A stretch of 64,000 nucleotides of DNA, taken from contig CAWBIT010000008.1 of NCBI GenBank assembly GCA_963789025.1, forward strand, positions 1,302,001 to 1,366,000, given 5' to 3'. The DNA is from AP-15 sp963789025. GTDB lineage: Bacteria; Pseudomonadota; Alphaproteobacteria; ATCC43930; CGMCC-115725. Below are positions 55,843 through 64,000 of the stretch, piece by piece (position 1 is the stretch's first letter; every line of letters starts with the position of its first letter). The notes below the pieces were generated by a model. It had not been told where the DNA came from and ran no database searches. It worked only from the letters and a program-made list of their open reading frames with translations. The translations under genes were made by a program, and so were the position numbers.

Positions 55843-56119
55843 CGCTGACCCTCCCGATCTGTAGGCGCTGTGTGTGGACCCAGCCATCCGTGGGGGACGG
55901 TGGCCGGGGTCGAATCGGGTGCGACATTCCAACCCACCTGCGGCAAAAAAAAGGCAGATTGAGGCCTCTTTCTGTCATATTTCGATACACGGCGACAAAA
56001 ACTGACACAAATTAACCGAAACCGCAGCAATTGTACGGATCTGTCATCGCGCCAAATGCGCGGTTGGCCGCTTGCCCCGGGTAAACTATTTTCGCCGAAC
56101 CAGCAGCCCGGAGGTCCTG

Positions 56120-57210
56120 ATGCAATACGGCTTGTTCACGATGCCTTCGCATCCGCCGGAGTGCGGCCTCTTCGAGGGTCATCGATGGGACCTCCAGACC
56201 CTGCGCTGGGCTGACGAGCTCGGGTTTAGCGAGGGCTGGATCGGGGAGCACCACACGGCGCCCTGGGAACCGCATCCCGCGCCCGATCTGTTGATCGCGC
56301 AAGCCCTGATGGAGACGCGCCATATCCGGCTTGCTCCCGGCGGTTTCCTGTTGCCCTACCACCATCCGGCGGAACTCGCCAACCGGGTCGCGATGCTCGA
56401 CCACATGGCTCAGGGCCGGCTCAACTTTGGCGTCGCCGCCAGCGGCCTACCGAGCGATTGGGCAATGTTCAAGTCGACGGGAATGCCGGGCAGCACCGCG
56501 AGATGACACGCGAGGCACTCGCCATCATACTGAAGCTGTGGACCGAGGAAGCGCCCTTCGATTACGCCGGCAAGTACTGGAAGGTAACCAAGACCGGCTT
56601 GATGCTGGAGAGTTTGCGCCCGCATATCCGGCCGTTTCAAAAACCGTATCCGCCGATCGGCGTCGCCGGGGTCAGTAAGGGTTCGGATACCTTGAAGCTC
56701 GCCGGCGAGCACGGCTTCTTGCCGATGAGCCTCAACCTCAACCCCGGCTATGTCGCCAGCCACTGGGAGTCGGTCGAGGAAGGCGCCCGCCGCACCGGAC
56801 GCCGGCCCAGCCGCGCCGATTGGCGCCTGGTGCGCGAGATCTTCGTCGCCGACAGTGACGCCGAGGCCTGGCGATTGTCAGTCGGGGGGATGATGGGGCG
56901 GATGATGCGCGAATATTTTCTGCCGTTGCTGACAAATGTCGGCGTCATCCAGTTCCTGAAACACGATCCCGAGGTCGCCGACAGCGACGTCACACCAGAA
57001 TATTGTGCGCAGCACAACTGGCTGATCGGCTCCCCGGCGACCGTAATCGAAAAGATCGAGCGGATGTACGACGAGGTCGGCGGGTTTGGCGCGCTACTCC
57101 TGTTCTGCTTCGACTACAGCGGAAACGCCGAGGCCTGGCACGAGTCGATGCGGCTTCTCTCCCGGGAAGTGATTCCCAAAGTCGCGCACCTTACCCCGAA
57201 ATCCGCGTGA
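56120..57210 (+). pseudogene. LLM flavin-dependent oxidoreductase, frameshifted
   Basis: The first frame (56120 to about 56475) has MQYGLFTMPSHPPECGLFEG, GWIGEHHTAPWEPHPAPDLL and QGRLNFGVAASGLPSDWAMF. The family continues there with VDGNAGQHREMTREALAIIL, found one base on and ending at 57210. One base is missing near 56472 (TTCAAGTCGAC). With the frame restored the protein would be a bacterial luciferase-like monooxygenase of about 363 residues. As read it yields a fragment. Confidence 0.85.
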
Positions 57211-57522
57211 GGGATGCAGGGCCGCATCGTCGCCCCGGTTCAAGCCAGGGGCAGGCTCTTGATCCCCGCTTTAGCAGGGGCGACGATAACCCGTTGGGAA
57301 AACTCAGTTCATGTTGAGCCAGGCTGTCAGAGAACGGCATAATCTCTATTAATTAAGTTATCTAAAGATAAAATTCGTGGTTAATGAAATTGTCATGTTT
57401 GTAATCGCACATAATTTCAAATAATCTCGTACGCTATTGTGATAAACCTCTAGCAGCTTTCAGCGGGACCGGCGGGCGCCTGTCGCCGGAGCGACAGTCG
57501 CGGCCTTCACCAGGGAGTTCGG
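57211..57522. other. gene-free stretch with MITE-like fragment and AT-rich region
   Basis: At 57228-57325 a fragment matches the inner and outer parts of the MITE at 25011 (reverse strand AACGGGTTATCGTCGCCCC and an end like CATGTTGAGCC). From 57340 to 57455 the DNA is very rich in A and T, and likely holds the promoter of the peroxidase gene. No gene is seen. Confidence 0.55.
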
Positions 57523-59616
57523 ATGAAACGGTTGATCGGCTTGCTTTTTCTTGCGACCGCGCTGACCGGTTCGCAAGCTTTCAGCCAAACTGTCTCTCCC
57601 GAGTCGGAGCACCGCCTCGATCTCTTTATCCGCGCCCTCCGTCCGCCCTCGGACGGCTCGACCTCGGGCGGCGCAACCATATCGCAGTCAAAGCTCGAGC
57701 AGGTGTTGCGAATGGTCCCGCCGGTGAGCACCGGCCACGGCGGCGGCGCACCGTTGGTTCAGAGTTCGCAGGCCGCCGCTGCAGCCGGCCTGGATACCTC
57801 GGTCTATGGGTTCTGCTACGAGGCGTGCGCAACCGAGCGCGCTGTCGGCAGCTGCGGGACGCCGGCCCCGGGCGAGGCGCACGCGCCGATGCAGATGTGC
57901 GAACCGATCGAGTTCAACCCGACCCTTCGCGCCATCATCGGCCCCCGGCTCGGGACCGGGGCAAGCCCGTTTGTCGATGACAACAAGACCGCGGACCCCG
58001 CGCAGCAACCCGCGGGCTACACCTTTTTCGGCCAGTTTATCGACCATGACGTGACCCGCACCCAGACTGCGCTGTCGGCGCTCGACGAGCTGAACCGGCG
58101 CGCTCAGGGAGATGCCAACATCCGGGCAAAACTCGCCACAGCCGGCATCACCCCGGATCAGCTGAAACAAGCGATCGCAAACGCCGCAACACCAACCTCG
58201 GCGCTGAGCCTCAACACAGGCAAGCTCGACCTCGACAGCGTGTACGGCGTCACCGATTTTACCGCTCTGAGCGGGACCACCGCGCCTTGGTTCGAGCAGA
58301 GCAACGGCGCCTACACGGGCCGTTTCGCGCAGCGCCATGTTCAGGCCCCCGCCTCCGTCGGAGCGGCGATCGACGGTTTCGACTACCAGCGCACCCCGGC
58401 GGGCACCGCCGAGGTTCCTGACCCTCGCAACAGCGAGAATAAGCTCATCTCACAAATCCAGAATCTCTTCGAACTGGCCCACAACAACTGCATGGATCGT
58501 GCGCTCGGCGCCGTCAGCGCACCGACCCAGCAGCAGATCGGCGCGGCGTTCGATGCGTGCCACAAGAAGGTGTTGTGGACATACGAGACGATCGTCGCGA
58601 CCGATTTCCTGCCGCGCTTCTCCGCCGAAGCGACCCTCGACCGTGTCGCTCCCGCGGCACTGCACGCCTATCAGCGCGGAACCTCGCCGACCTCGCAATT
58701 GCCCGGCCGGGATGGTGTCAAGACCTTCCTCTGTAGCTGCAAGCCCGGGCTCGGAGAGAACGTCACGATCCATATCCCGCACGAGTTCACGGTGGCGGCG
58801 TTCCGCCTCGGCCACACCCTCGTGCGTGACAGTTATGTGCTGCATGATCCGGTGCTAGATATCAATGGCAACCTGCTGACCGGTCAGCCTCGCCCGATCT
58901 TCGCCTCGGCTAACGATCTGGAGACAGTCGGGCTCGTCGGCGATAATCCGGTGCAGCCCGGCGACGTCATCGACTGGAGCCAATTTTACGACGTGTACGG
59001 CGTCGACCAGAAAGACGAGAGCGCCCAGCCGGGGCGCCCGGTTGATACCTTGATCTCCGACAAACTCTTCAATCTGCCGATCGCCGCGCTGCCGCCGGGC
59101 CCCGACGCGAACGGCAAGGACACCTCGACCGAGCGCAATCTGCCGCGCCGCAACATCATGCGCGCGTCCGAACCGACCGCCCTGATCACCGGTTCGGTCG
59201 GGCTGGCGACCGGTGAGGAGATGGAAGCCTACGCGCAGCGGCGCATACCAGGTCTTCACGATGCGACGAAAGAGGTTCGCAAGGTCCTTGCGGCCCGGCT
59301 GCAGAGCGCCGGCTTCGACCCGAACCTGCTGGCGCGGCGCACCCCGCTGTGGCTATTCATCCTGGCGGAAGCGGAGAGCACTCAGGCCAGCCAGCGTCTG
59401 GGCGAGCTGGGCAGCCACATCATCGACGAATTCCTGCTCGGCTCGCTGCACTGCGACCAGGGATCGGTTCTATATGCCGCCACCAGCGACCTGCAAGGCT
59501 GGGGTCCGACCGAGACGATCGCGCAGAATAGGCGCTACTCGATGCCCGAACTGATCGGGTATCTGCAGGGGAACGCGAAGATCGACGGCCAACCGATCCG
59601 ACTTTACGGCAACTAG
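57523..59616 (+). CDS. exported animal-type haem peroxidase
   Basis: The 697-residue protein has a signal peptide (about 1-22) and an animal-type haem peroxidase domain. The distal site GQFIDHDVT has His 175, and the proximal site is FRLGHTLVRD with His 431. A C-terminal WGPTETIAQNRRYSMPELIG is typical. It should act in the periplasm or outside, oxidising halides or aromatic substrates with peroxide. ATG after GGGAG. It is probably monocistronic. Confidence 0.9.
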   Translation: MKRLIGLLFLATALTGSQAFSQTVSPESEHRLDLFIRALRPPSDGSTSGGATISQSKLEQVLRMVPPVSTGHGGGAPLVQSSQAAAAAGLDTSVYGFCYEACATERAVGSCGTPAPGEAHAPMQMCEPIEFNPTLRAIIGPRLGTGASPFVDDNKTADPAQQPAGYTFFGQFIDHDVTRTQTALSALDELNRRAQGDANIRAKLATAGITPDQLKQAIANAATPTSALSLNTGKLDLDSVYGVTDFTALSGTTAPWFEQSNGAYTGRFAQRHVQAPASVGAAIDGFDYQRTPAGTAEVPDPRNSENKLISQIQNLFELAHNNCMDRALGAVSAPTQQQIGAAFDACHKKVLWTYETIVATDFLPRFSAEATLDRVAPAALHAYQRGTSPTSQLPGRDGVKTFLCSCKPGLGENVTIHIPHEFTVAAFRLGHTLVRDSYVLHDPVLDINGNLLTGQPRPIFASANDLETVGLVGDNPVQPGDVIDWSQFYDVYGVDQKDESAQPGRPVDTLISDKLFNLPIAALPPGPDANGKDTSTERNLPRRNIMRASEPTALITGSVGLATGEEMEAYAQRRIPGLHDATKEVRKVLAARLQSAGFDPNLLARRTPLWLFILAEAESTQASQRLGELGSHIIDEFLLGSLHCDQGSVLYAATSDLQGWGPTETIAQNRRYSMPELIGYLQGNAKIDGQPIRLYGN

Positions 59617-59622
59617 GCGCGG

Positions 59623-60897
59623 CTATTCTGCAGGCAGCGGCACGGGTGCTGCCGCGTCTCGGCGACGCCCGATGAACAGCACCATCAGCGAGGCGATCAG
59701 GCAGAGCAGGCCCGACAGCATGAATGCTTCGAGGTAGGTGCCGAGGGTCACCCTCAACACACCGGCGGCGAAGGCGGCCAGCGCCGCCCCCAACTGGTGC
59801 GCGGCGGCAATCCAGCCAAACATGATAGGGCCGCGGTCGGTGCCGAAAATCCTCGCGGCGAGGCGCACGGTCGGCGGCACCGTCGCGATCCAGTCGAGCC
59901 CGTAGAACACGGCGAATAATGACAAGCCGTAGAACGAAAGGTCGAAGGCAAACGGCAGGTAGATCAGCGACAGCCCGCGCAGCCCGTAATACCAGGCGAG
60001 GAGCCCACGGTTGCTCCAGCGGTCGCTGAGCCAGCCCGACAATGTCGTCCCGACGAGGTCGAAGACCCCCATTGCGGCGAGCAGGGTGGCGCTCGTCACC
60101 TGCGGGATGCCGTGATCGAGGCAGGCGGGGATCAGGTGCGTGCCGATCAGGCCATTGGTCGAAGCGCCGCAGATGAAGAAGCTGCCGGCGAGCAGCCAGA
60201 AATCGCGTGACCGCAACCCGTCGCGCAGCGCGAGCAGCGCGGTCGCCGCCGGGTTGCCGCGTACGATTGCGACAGGCTGGCGATTGTCGGCCGCGCCGTA
60301 AGGTGCGAGCCCGACGTCGCGCGGCCGGTCGCGCATCAGCAGAGCGACGACTGGAAGCAGCGCCAGCGCGACCCCGGCCACGGTCAGCGATACCGTGCGC
60401 CAGCCGTAATTTTCGACAAGGTTCGCCAATGCCGGCAAAAAGATCAGCTGGCCGGTCGCGGTGCTCGCCGTCAACACGCCGATGACCAGCCCGCGCCGGG
60501 CGGCGAACCAGCGCGCCACGACGGTCGCCCCGAGCACCAAGGCGGTAGCTCCGCTTCCGGTGCCGACCACCACTCCCCACAGCAGGATCAGCTGCCAAGA
60601 CCGCGTCATGAGCGGCGTCAGGGCGACTCCCGCCGCGATGCAAATCAGCGCCGCCAGCATTGTCCGGCGCAGCCCGAACCGGTCCATCACCGCCGCAGCA
60701 AATGGCCCGATCAGGCCGTAAAGAAAAATGTTGAGCCCGATCGCGAAGGAGATTGTCGCGCGGGACCACCCGAACTCGGTTTCGAGCGGTACGATCAAAA
60801 CGCCGGGGGTGGCGCGCAGCCCAGCCGCCACGAGCAAGGTCAGAAAGGTGACGCCGGCGACAATCCAGGCGTAATGCAGCTTCCTTTGGCTTGCCAT
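59623..60897 (-). CDS. MFS transporter
   Basis: The 424-residue protein has about 12 membrane helices, a typical MFS start (LHYAWIVAGVTFLTLLVAAG) and the mid-loop motif (GWLSDRWSNRGLLA). It resembles monocarboxylate- or oxalate/formate-type porters. The ATG at 60895-60897 is preferred to the longer open frame. It is divergent from a TetR gene 40 nt away with a palindromic operator between, so it is probably repressed by it. Confidence 0.88.
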   Translation of the reverse strand: MASQRKLHYAWIVAGVTFLTLLVAAGLRATPGVLIVPLETEFGWSRATISFAIGLNIFLYGLIGPFAAAVMDRFGLRRTMLAALICIAAGVALTPLMTRSWQLILLWGVVVGTGSGATALVLGATVVARWFAARRGLVIGVLTASTATGQLIFLPALANLVENYGWRTVSLTVAGVALALLPVVALLMRDRPRDVGLAPYGAADNRQPVAIVRGNPAATALLALRDGLRSRDFWLLAGSFFICGASTNGLIGTHLIPACLDHGIPQVTSATLLAAMGVFDLVGTTLSGWLSDRWSNRGLLAWYYGLRGLSLIYLPFAFDLSFYGLSLFAVFYGLDWIATVPPTVRLAARIFGTDRGPIMFGWIAAAHQLGAALAAFAAGVLRVTLGTYLEAFMLSGLLCLIASLMVLFIGRRRDAAAPVPLPAE

Positions 60898-60937
60898 CCG
60901 CCCTACCCTTCTCCATTTGGAACAGGTCGAGGCAAAA

Positions 60938-61615
60938 GTGAGAGACAGGTCTGTCTCTGTCAAGCCGAGCGGGCGCGGGGCAGGAACGCGGTGCGAGGCG
61001 GAGGAGAAAAAGCCGGCGCGGCAGCGCATCCTCGATGCCGCCTCGGAGATGTTCTATCGCGACGGCATTCGGGCAGTGGGGATCGATGCGATCATCGCGC
61101 GATCTGGCGTCGCAAAGATGAGCCTTTACCGCAATTTTCCGTCAAAGGATGCCCTGGTCGCCGCCTGGCTCGCGGACCGCAACGGGTTTTTCTGGCGGCG
61201 CTGGGATAAGGCGGAGGCCGCCCGCGTCGGTGATCCACGCGGTCAGCTCGAAGCGATCCTCGACATGATCGCGGCAACCGCGTCGCACCCGAAATGGCGC
61301 GGCTGCCCGTTTCTCAACACCGGCACTGAATTTCCCGAGCCCCAGCACCCCGCGCGCGCCGTGATCCTCACCCATAAGCGCGTGGTGCGCGAGCGCCTCC
61401 GCACGCTGGCTGGCGCGGCGGGTGCCCGCGACCCCGACCTCCTCGCCCAGCAATTGCAGCTGCTGATCGACGGCGCCTACGCGATCGGCCAATCGCTTGG
61501 CCCGAACGGGCCGGTAAAAACCGTCGTCGGCGCCGGCCGCGCGCTTATCGCAGCTCAAATCGATGCGGGAGAGGGGCTACGGGAGCGCAATTCAAAGCCC
61601 CCCTCAAGAAAATGA
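60938..61615 (+). CDS. TetR-family regulator
   Basis: The product has a TetR DNA-binding start (RQRILDAASEMFYRDGIRAV, GVAKMSLYRNFPSKDALVAA) and a C-terminal ligand domain. A GTG at 60938 with GAGG five nt before gives 225 residues; a TTG at 60917 adds seven. A palindrome at 60941-60958 overlaps its first codons and is likely its operator. It probably controls itself and the divergent MFS exporter. Confidence 0.87.
   Translation: MRDRSVSVKPSGRGAGTRCEAEEKKPARQRILDAASEMFYRDGIRAVGIDAIIARSGVAKMSLYRNFPSKDALVAAWLADRNGFFWRRWDKAEAARVGDPRGQLEAILDMIAATASHPKWRGCPFLNTGTEFPEPQHPARAVILTHKRVVRERLRTLAGAAGARDPDLLAQQLQLLIDGAYAIGQSLGPNGPVKTVVGAGRALIAAQIDAGEGLRERNSKPPSRK
60941..60958. promoter_or_regulatory. palindromic operator for TetR regulator
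   Basis: The 18-nt sequence AGAGACAGGTCTGTCTCT is a palindrome with arms AGAGACAG and CTGTCTCT around GT. This form (AGACAGGTCTGTCT core) is a usual TetR operator in proteobacteria. It lies between divergent MFS and tetR genes, 44 nt from the MFS start. Confidence 0.8.
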
Positions 61616-61642
61616 CCGCGACTTGCTCGAAGGCGGCGCTAC

Positions 61643-61780
61643 CCTCACCCACCAAGCGCTGCGCGCTTGGTCCCCCCTCTCCCGCGGTGCGGGAGAGGAG
61701 CTATGAGTTGAATCCGTTCTAGCCCCTCTCCCGCATTGCGGGAGAGGGTGCCGAGCGCAGCGAGGCGGGTGAGGGTCTTG
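61643..61780. repeat. REP-like repeat downstream of tetR
   Basis: The same unit as at 47050 and 21395: outer arms CCCTCACCC and GGGTGAGGG, inner CCTCTCCCGC/GCGGGAGAGG hairpins, and the CACCAAGCGC/GCGCTTGGTC pair. It separates tetR from the hydrolase gene. Confidence 0.8.
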
Positions 61781-61857
61781 CCGCCCAGCCCGCCAGGGCT
61801 GGGTAAGTGAGGGCTGCACCGGTATCCTCGCTTGCACAACGTGATGGAGCACTTGCG

Positions 61858-62688
61858 ATGCCGTCAATTCCTCTCGACGAAGGTCTTTCCCTACATTGCG
61901 CCGTCGACGATTACTTGTGGCCATGGGAGGCGCCGATACCCGTGCTAATGATGCACGGCTTCGCGCGCAATGCGAATTTCTGGAACCGCTGGATCCCGGT
62001 GATCGCCGAGAGCCGCCGCGTCTATCGCCCCGATCTTTTGGGGTGTGGCAAGTCCGACGCCCCGGCCGCGGGCTACGCCTACACTCCGGAGAAGATCGGC
62101 GCCCAGATCTTGGCTGTGCTCGATGCCCATTCGCTGTCGCGGGTCCACTGGGTCGGCGAATCCTCGGGCGGGATCATTGGGTTGCTGCTCGCCGCGGCAC
62201 ATCCCGAACGCATTGCCAGCCTTGCCTTATGCAATACCCCGACGCGTATTCCCGACGAGATCCGCGGGATATACGCCCTCGGCCGGGAGAGTACCGGCGC
62301 AGCGATCCGGGCCCATGGCACCGGCGAGTGGTGCCGGCAAACCCTCGGCTACCGGCTCGACCTCGATCACGCGAGCCCAGAGCTGCAGGAATGGGTCATC
62401 GCCCAGATGGACAGGACGCGCCCCGATATCGCCGCCGCCCTGCACGAGTGTTTCGAAACTATTGATGTAAGGCCGCTTCTTCCGGGGATCAAAGCCCCGG
62501 TGCTGCTGCTGAGCGGCGACAAGAGCCGGATCGCCTCGGAGCAGCAAAAGATATTTGCCGAGACCCTGCCGCGCGGCCGGCTCGAGCTGTTCGCCGGGTA
62601 CGGGCACGGCGTCAACCTGCTCCAGGCTGAGCGCTGCGCTCAGACGGCCGTCGAATTTTGGCGCACAGTCGAAGAGGCACGGCAGTGA
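61858..62688 (+). CDS. alpha/beta hydrolase
   Basis: The 276-residue protein has the alpha/beta hydrolase fold: HGFARNANFW with the oxyanion site, the nucleophile Ser in WVGESSGGIIGLLLA, Asp in LLLSGDKSRI and His in GYGHGVNLLQ. It hydrolyses an ester, lactone or C-C bond. The ATG at 61858 is preferred to a start within the repeat at 61807. The stop overlaps the next gene (GTGA). Confidence 0.9.
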   Translation: MPSIPLDEGLSLHCAVDDYLWPWEAPIPVLMMHGFARNANFWNRWIPVIAESRRVYRPDLLGCGKSDAPAAGYAYTPEKIGAQILAVLDAHSLSRVHWVGESSGGIIGLLLAAAHPERIASLALCNTPTRIPDEIRGIYALGRESTGAAIRAHGTGEWCRQTLGYRLDLDHASPELQEWVIAQMDRTRPDIAAALHECFETIDVRPLLPGIKAPVLLLSGDKSRIASEQQKIFAETLPRGRLELFAGYGHGVNLLQAERCAQTAVEFWRTVEEARQ

Positions 62689-63677
62689 AATTCGGGGTTT
62701 TGCAGTTCTTCAGCTGGCCGGAGCGGCGGGTCGATCTGGGCACGGTCTACGCCCGCGCCTTGGAGCGGATCGAAATAATGGACCGCACCGGCTATGACGC
62801 GGTCTGGCTCGCCGAGCACCACTTCAGCGGCTTCAGTGTCTGTCCTTCCGTGCACATGGTAGGGACATTGGCTGCCGCGCGGACCAAGCGCCTGCGCATT
62901 GGCACGGCGGTGTCGCTCGCTCCGTTCTACCATCCCCTGCGGCTGGCCGAGGAGGTGGCTTTGCTCGACGTGCTGTCCGGCGGCCGGGTCAATTGGGGCG
63001 CCGGCCGCGGCTTCGCGCGCGTCGAATTCACCGCCTTTGGCGTGCCGCCCGAGGAAAGCGCGTCGCGGTTCCGCGAGGCGGTCGAGATCGTATTGCGGGC
63101 GTGGACCGACGAGCGGCTCAACTTCACCGGCCAGCATTTCCAATTCGAGGACCTCGAAGTGTTGCCGAAGCCGGCGCAATTGCCGCATCCGCCAGTATGG
63201 ATGGCGGCGAGCTCGGAAGGTGCGATCGAATGGGCCGCCGGCCGCGGCTTCTCGATCCTAATGGACCCGCACTCGTCGGCCACCGAGATTGGCCACAAGC
63301 GTCGTTTTTATGGCGAGAAGCTTGCCGCCGCCGGATTTTCCGGTGCCGGCCGCGACATCCCGATCGCCCGGCTGGTGGCGCTCACCGACAATGCGCGCGA
63401 CGCGGCGGCGGTCGCGCGCAACGGCGCCGAGTGGATTCTCAATTCTTATCTCGGCGCGCAGCATCGGCCGGTCATCCAAGGATCCTTTACCCCGGCCGGC
63501 GTCGACCCGGTCCAGCGCTACCTCGACGAGGTGATCCTGCACGGCACACCCGACAAGGTCGGCGACGAGATCCTGCGGTTGCGCGAGGAGATCGGCCTCG
63601 ACTATCTGCTGTGCGCGCCGCTCAGCCACCAATCCTTTATGCTGCTGACCGAAAAGGTGCTGCCCCGCATCATGTGA
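62685..63677 (+). CDS. LLM flavin-dependent oxidoreductase
   Basis: The 330-residue protein resembles luciferase-like monooxygenases: VKFGVLQFFSWPERRVDLGT, AVWLAEHHFSGFSVCPS, RIGTAVSLAPFYHPLRLAEE and GRVNWGAGRGFARVEF. It uses reduced flavin to oxidise a substrate. It starts at GTG 62685, overlapping the alpha/beta hydrolase stop, so the two probably act in one pathway. It is distinct from the frameshifted homologue at 56.1 kb. Confidence 0.9.
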   Translation: MKFGVLQFFSWPERRVDLGTVYARALERIEIMDRTGYDAVWLAEHHFSGFSVCPSVHMVGTLAAARTKRLRIGTAVSLAPFYHPLRLAEEVALLDVLSGGRVNWGAGRGFARVEFTAFGVPPEESASRFREAVEIVLRAWTDERLNFTGQHFQFEDLEVLPKPAQLPHPPVWMAASSEGAIEWAAGRGFSILMDPHSSATEIGHKRRFYGEKLAAAGFSGAGRDIPIARLVALTDNARDAAAVARNGAEWILNSYLGAQHRPVIQGSFTPAGVDPVQRYLDEVILHGTPDKVGDEILRLREEIGLDYLLCAPLSHQSFMLLTEKVLPRIM

Positions 63678-63708
63678 AAGCGTTGCCGCCGCTCACTCCG
63701 ATCGTTCT

Positions 63709-64000
63709 TCACGCCGCCGCGGCGTCCTCACGGATCATCGCCGCGCCCTTTTCGCCGATCATGATCGTCGGCGCGTTGGTGTTGCCGGTCGTCACGGTCG
63801 GCATCACCGAGGCGTCGACGACGCGCAGCCCGGCGAGCCCTCGAACCCGCAGCCGCGAGTCGACGACGGCCGTCGGGTCCTCGCCCATGCGGCAGGTGCC
63901 GACCGGGTGATGCAGGTTCATGCCGGCCCGGTGCATGAAGTCGATCAGCGCGTCATTCGAATTCATGTCGGAACCGGGCATTGTCTCGGCGGCGCTGTGG
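63709..64000 (-). CDS. GMC oxidoreductase, C-terminal part (window edge)
   Basis: The partial gene enters from the right edge. The 96 visible residues carry the GMC active-site region HHPVGTCRMGEDPTAVVDSR with the catalytic His, and the C-terminal GLRVVDASVMPTVTTGNTNA with FAD contacts. These FAD enzymes oxidise alcohols or choline-like substrates. The remaining two thirds lie outside the window. Confidence 0.88.
   Translation of the reverse strand, partial: HSAAETMPGSDMNSNDALIDFMHRAGMNLHHPVGTCRMGEDPTAVVDSRLRVRGLAGLRVVDASVMPTVTTGNTNAPTIMIGEKGAAMIREDAAAA

Overview
The window looks like a piece of a high-GC alphaproteobacterial chromosome, most like the Rhodospirillales or Hyphomicrobiales. 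The main support is the gene order ispDF, dusB (nifR3), ntrB, ntrC, ntrY, ntrX, hfq, hflX, mazG, which is characteristic of that class, together with an Mla-type lipid transport locus, an intracellular PHB depolymerase and a ureDABCEFG operon. No rRNA, tRNA or CRISPR array was seen.

Layout. 1-2.6 kb: end of an Mla/MCE lipid transporter operon (ATPase end, MlaD-like protein, lipoprotein). 2.7-11.9 kb: a secreted small protein, a GST, a membrane cyclase with a ferredoxin domain, two c-type cytochromes, a patatin-like protein lacking its catalytic dyad, a PHB depolymerase, a YafY-type regulator with a divergent cupin-like gene, and an acetyltransferase. 12-28.4 kb is an accessory zone. It holds frameshifted genes, an IS1380 element inside a small gene with a clean target duplication, an IS1595 element, a partly duplicated beta-keto acid cleavage locus with CoA-transferase genes, a receptor for branched-chain amino acid-type uptake, a toxin gene split by a MITE, and remnants of a recombinase and a DUF1254 gene. 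28.5-37.3 kb: a secreted small protein, a metallo-hydrolase, gamma-glutamyltransferase and the urease operon. 37.3-54 kb: the housekeeping and nitrogen-regulation core, broken between hflX and mazG by a 3.4-kb composite transposon made of two identical inverted IS1595-family copies. 54-64 kb: a decayed ISNCY-like element, two luciferase-like flavin oxidoreductases (one frameshifted), an animal-type haem peroxidase, an MFS/TetR pair sharing a palindromic operator, an alpha/beta hydrolase and the end of a GMC oxidoreductase.

How genes work together. NtrB/NtrC and NtrY/NtrX form the nitrogen-sensing circuit, and Hfq, HflX and MazG follow. GGT overlaps ureD, so glutamyl hydrolysis and urea hydrolysis may be co-expressed. 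The cleavage enzyme, CoA-transferase and solute receptor look like one catabolic unit; two blocks of a conserved upstream element occur in front of both the enzyme gene and the receptor gene. Frameshifts and stops cluster in accessory genes, while core genes are intact, which suggests real gene decay more than sequencing error.
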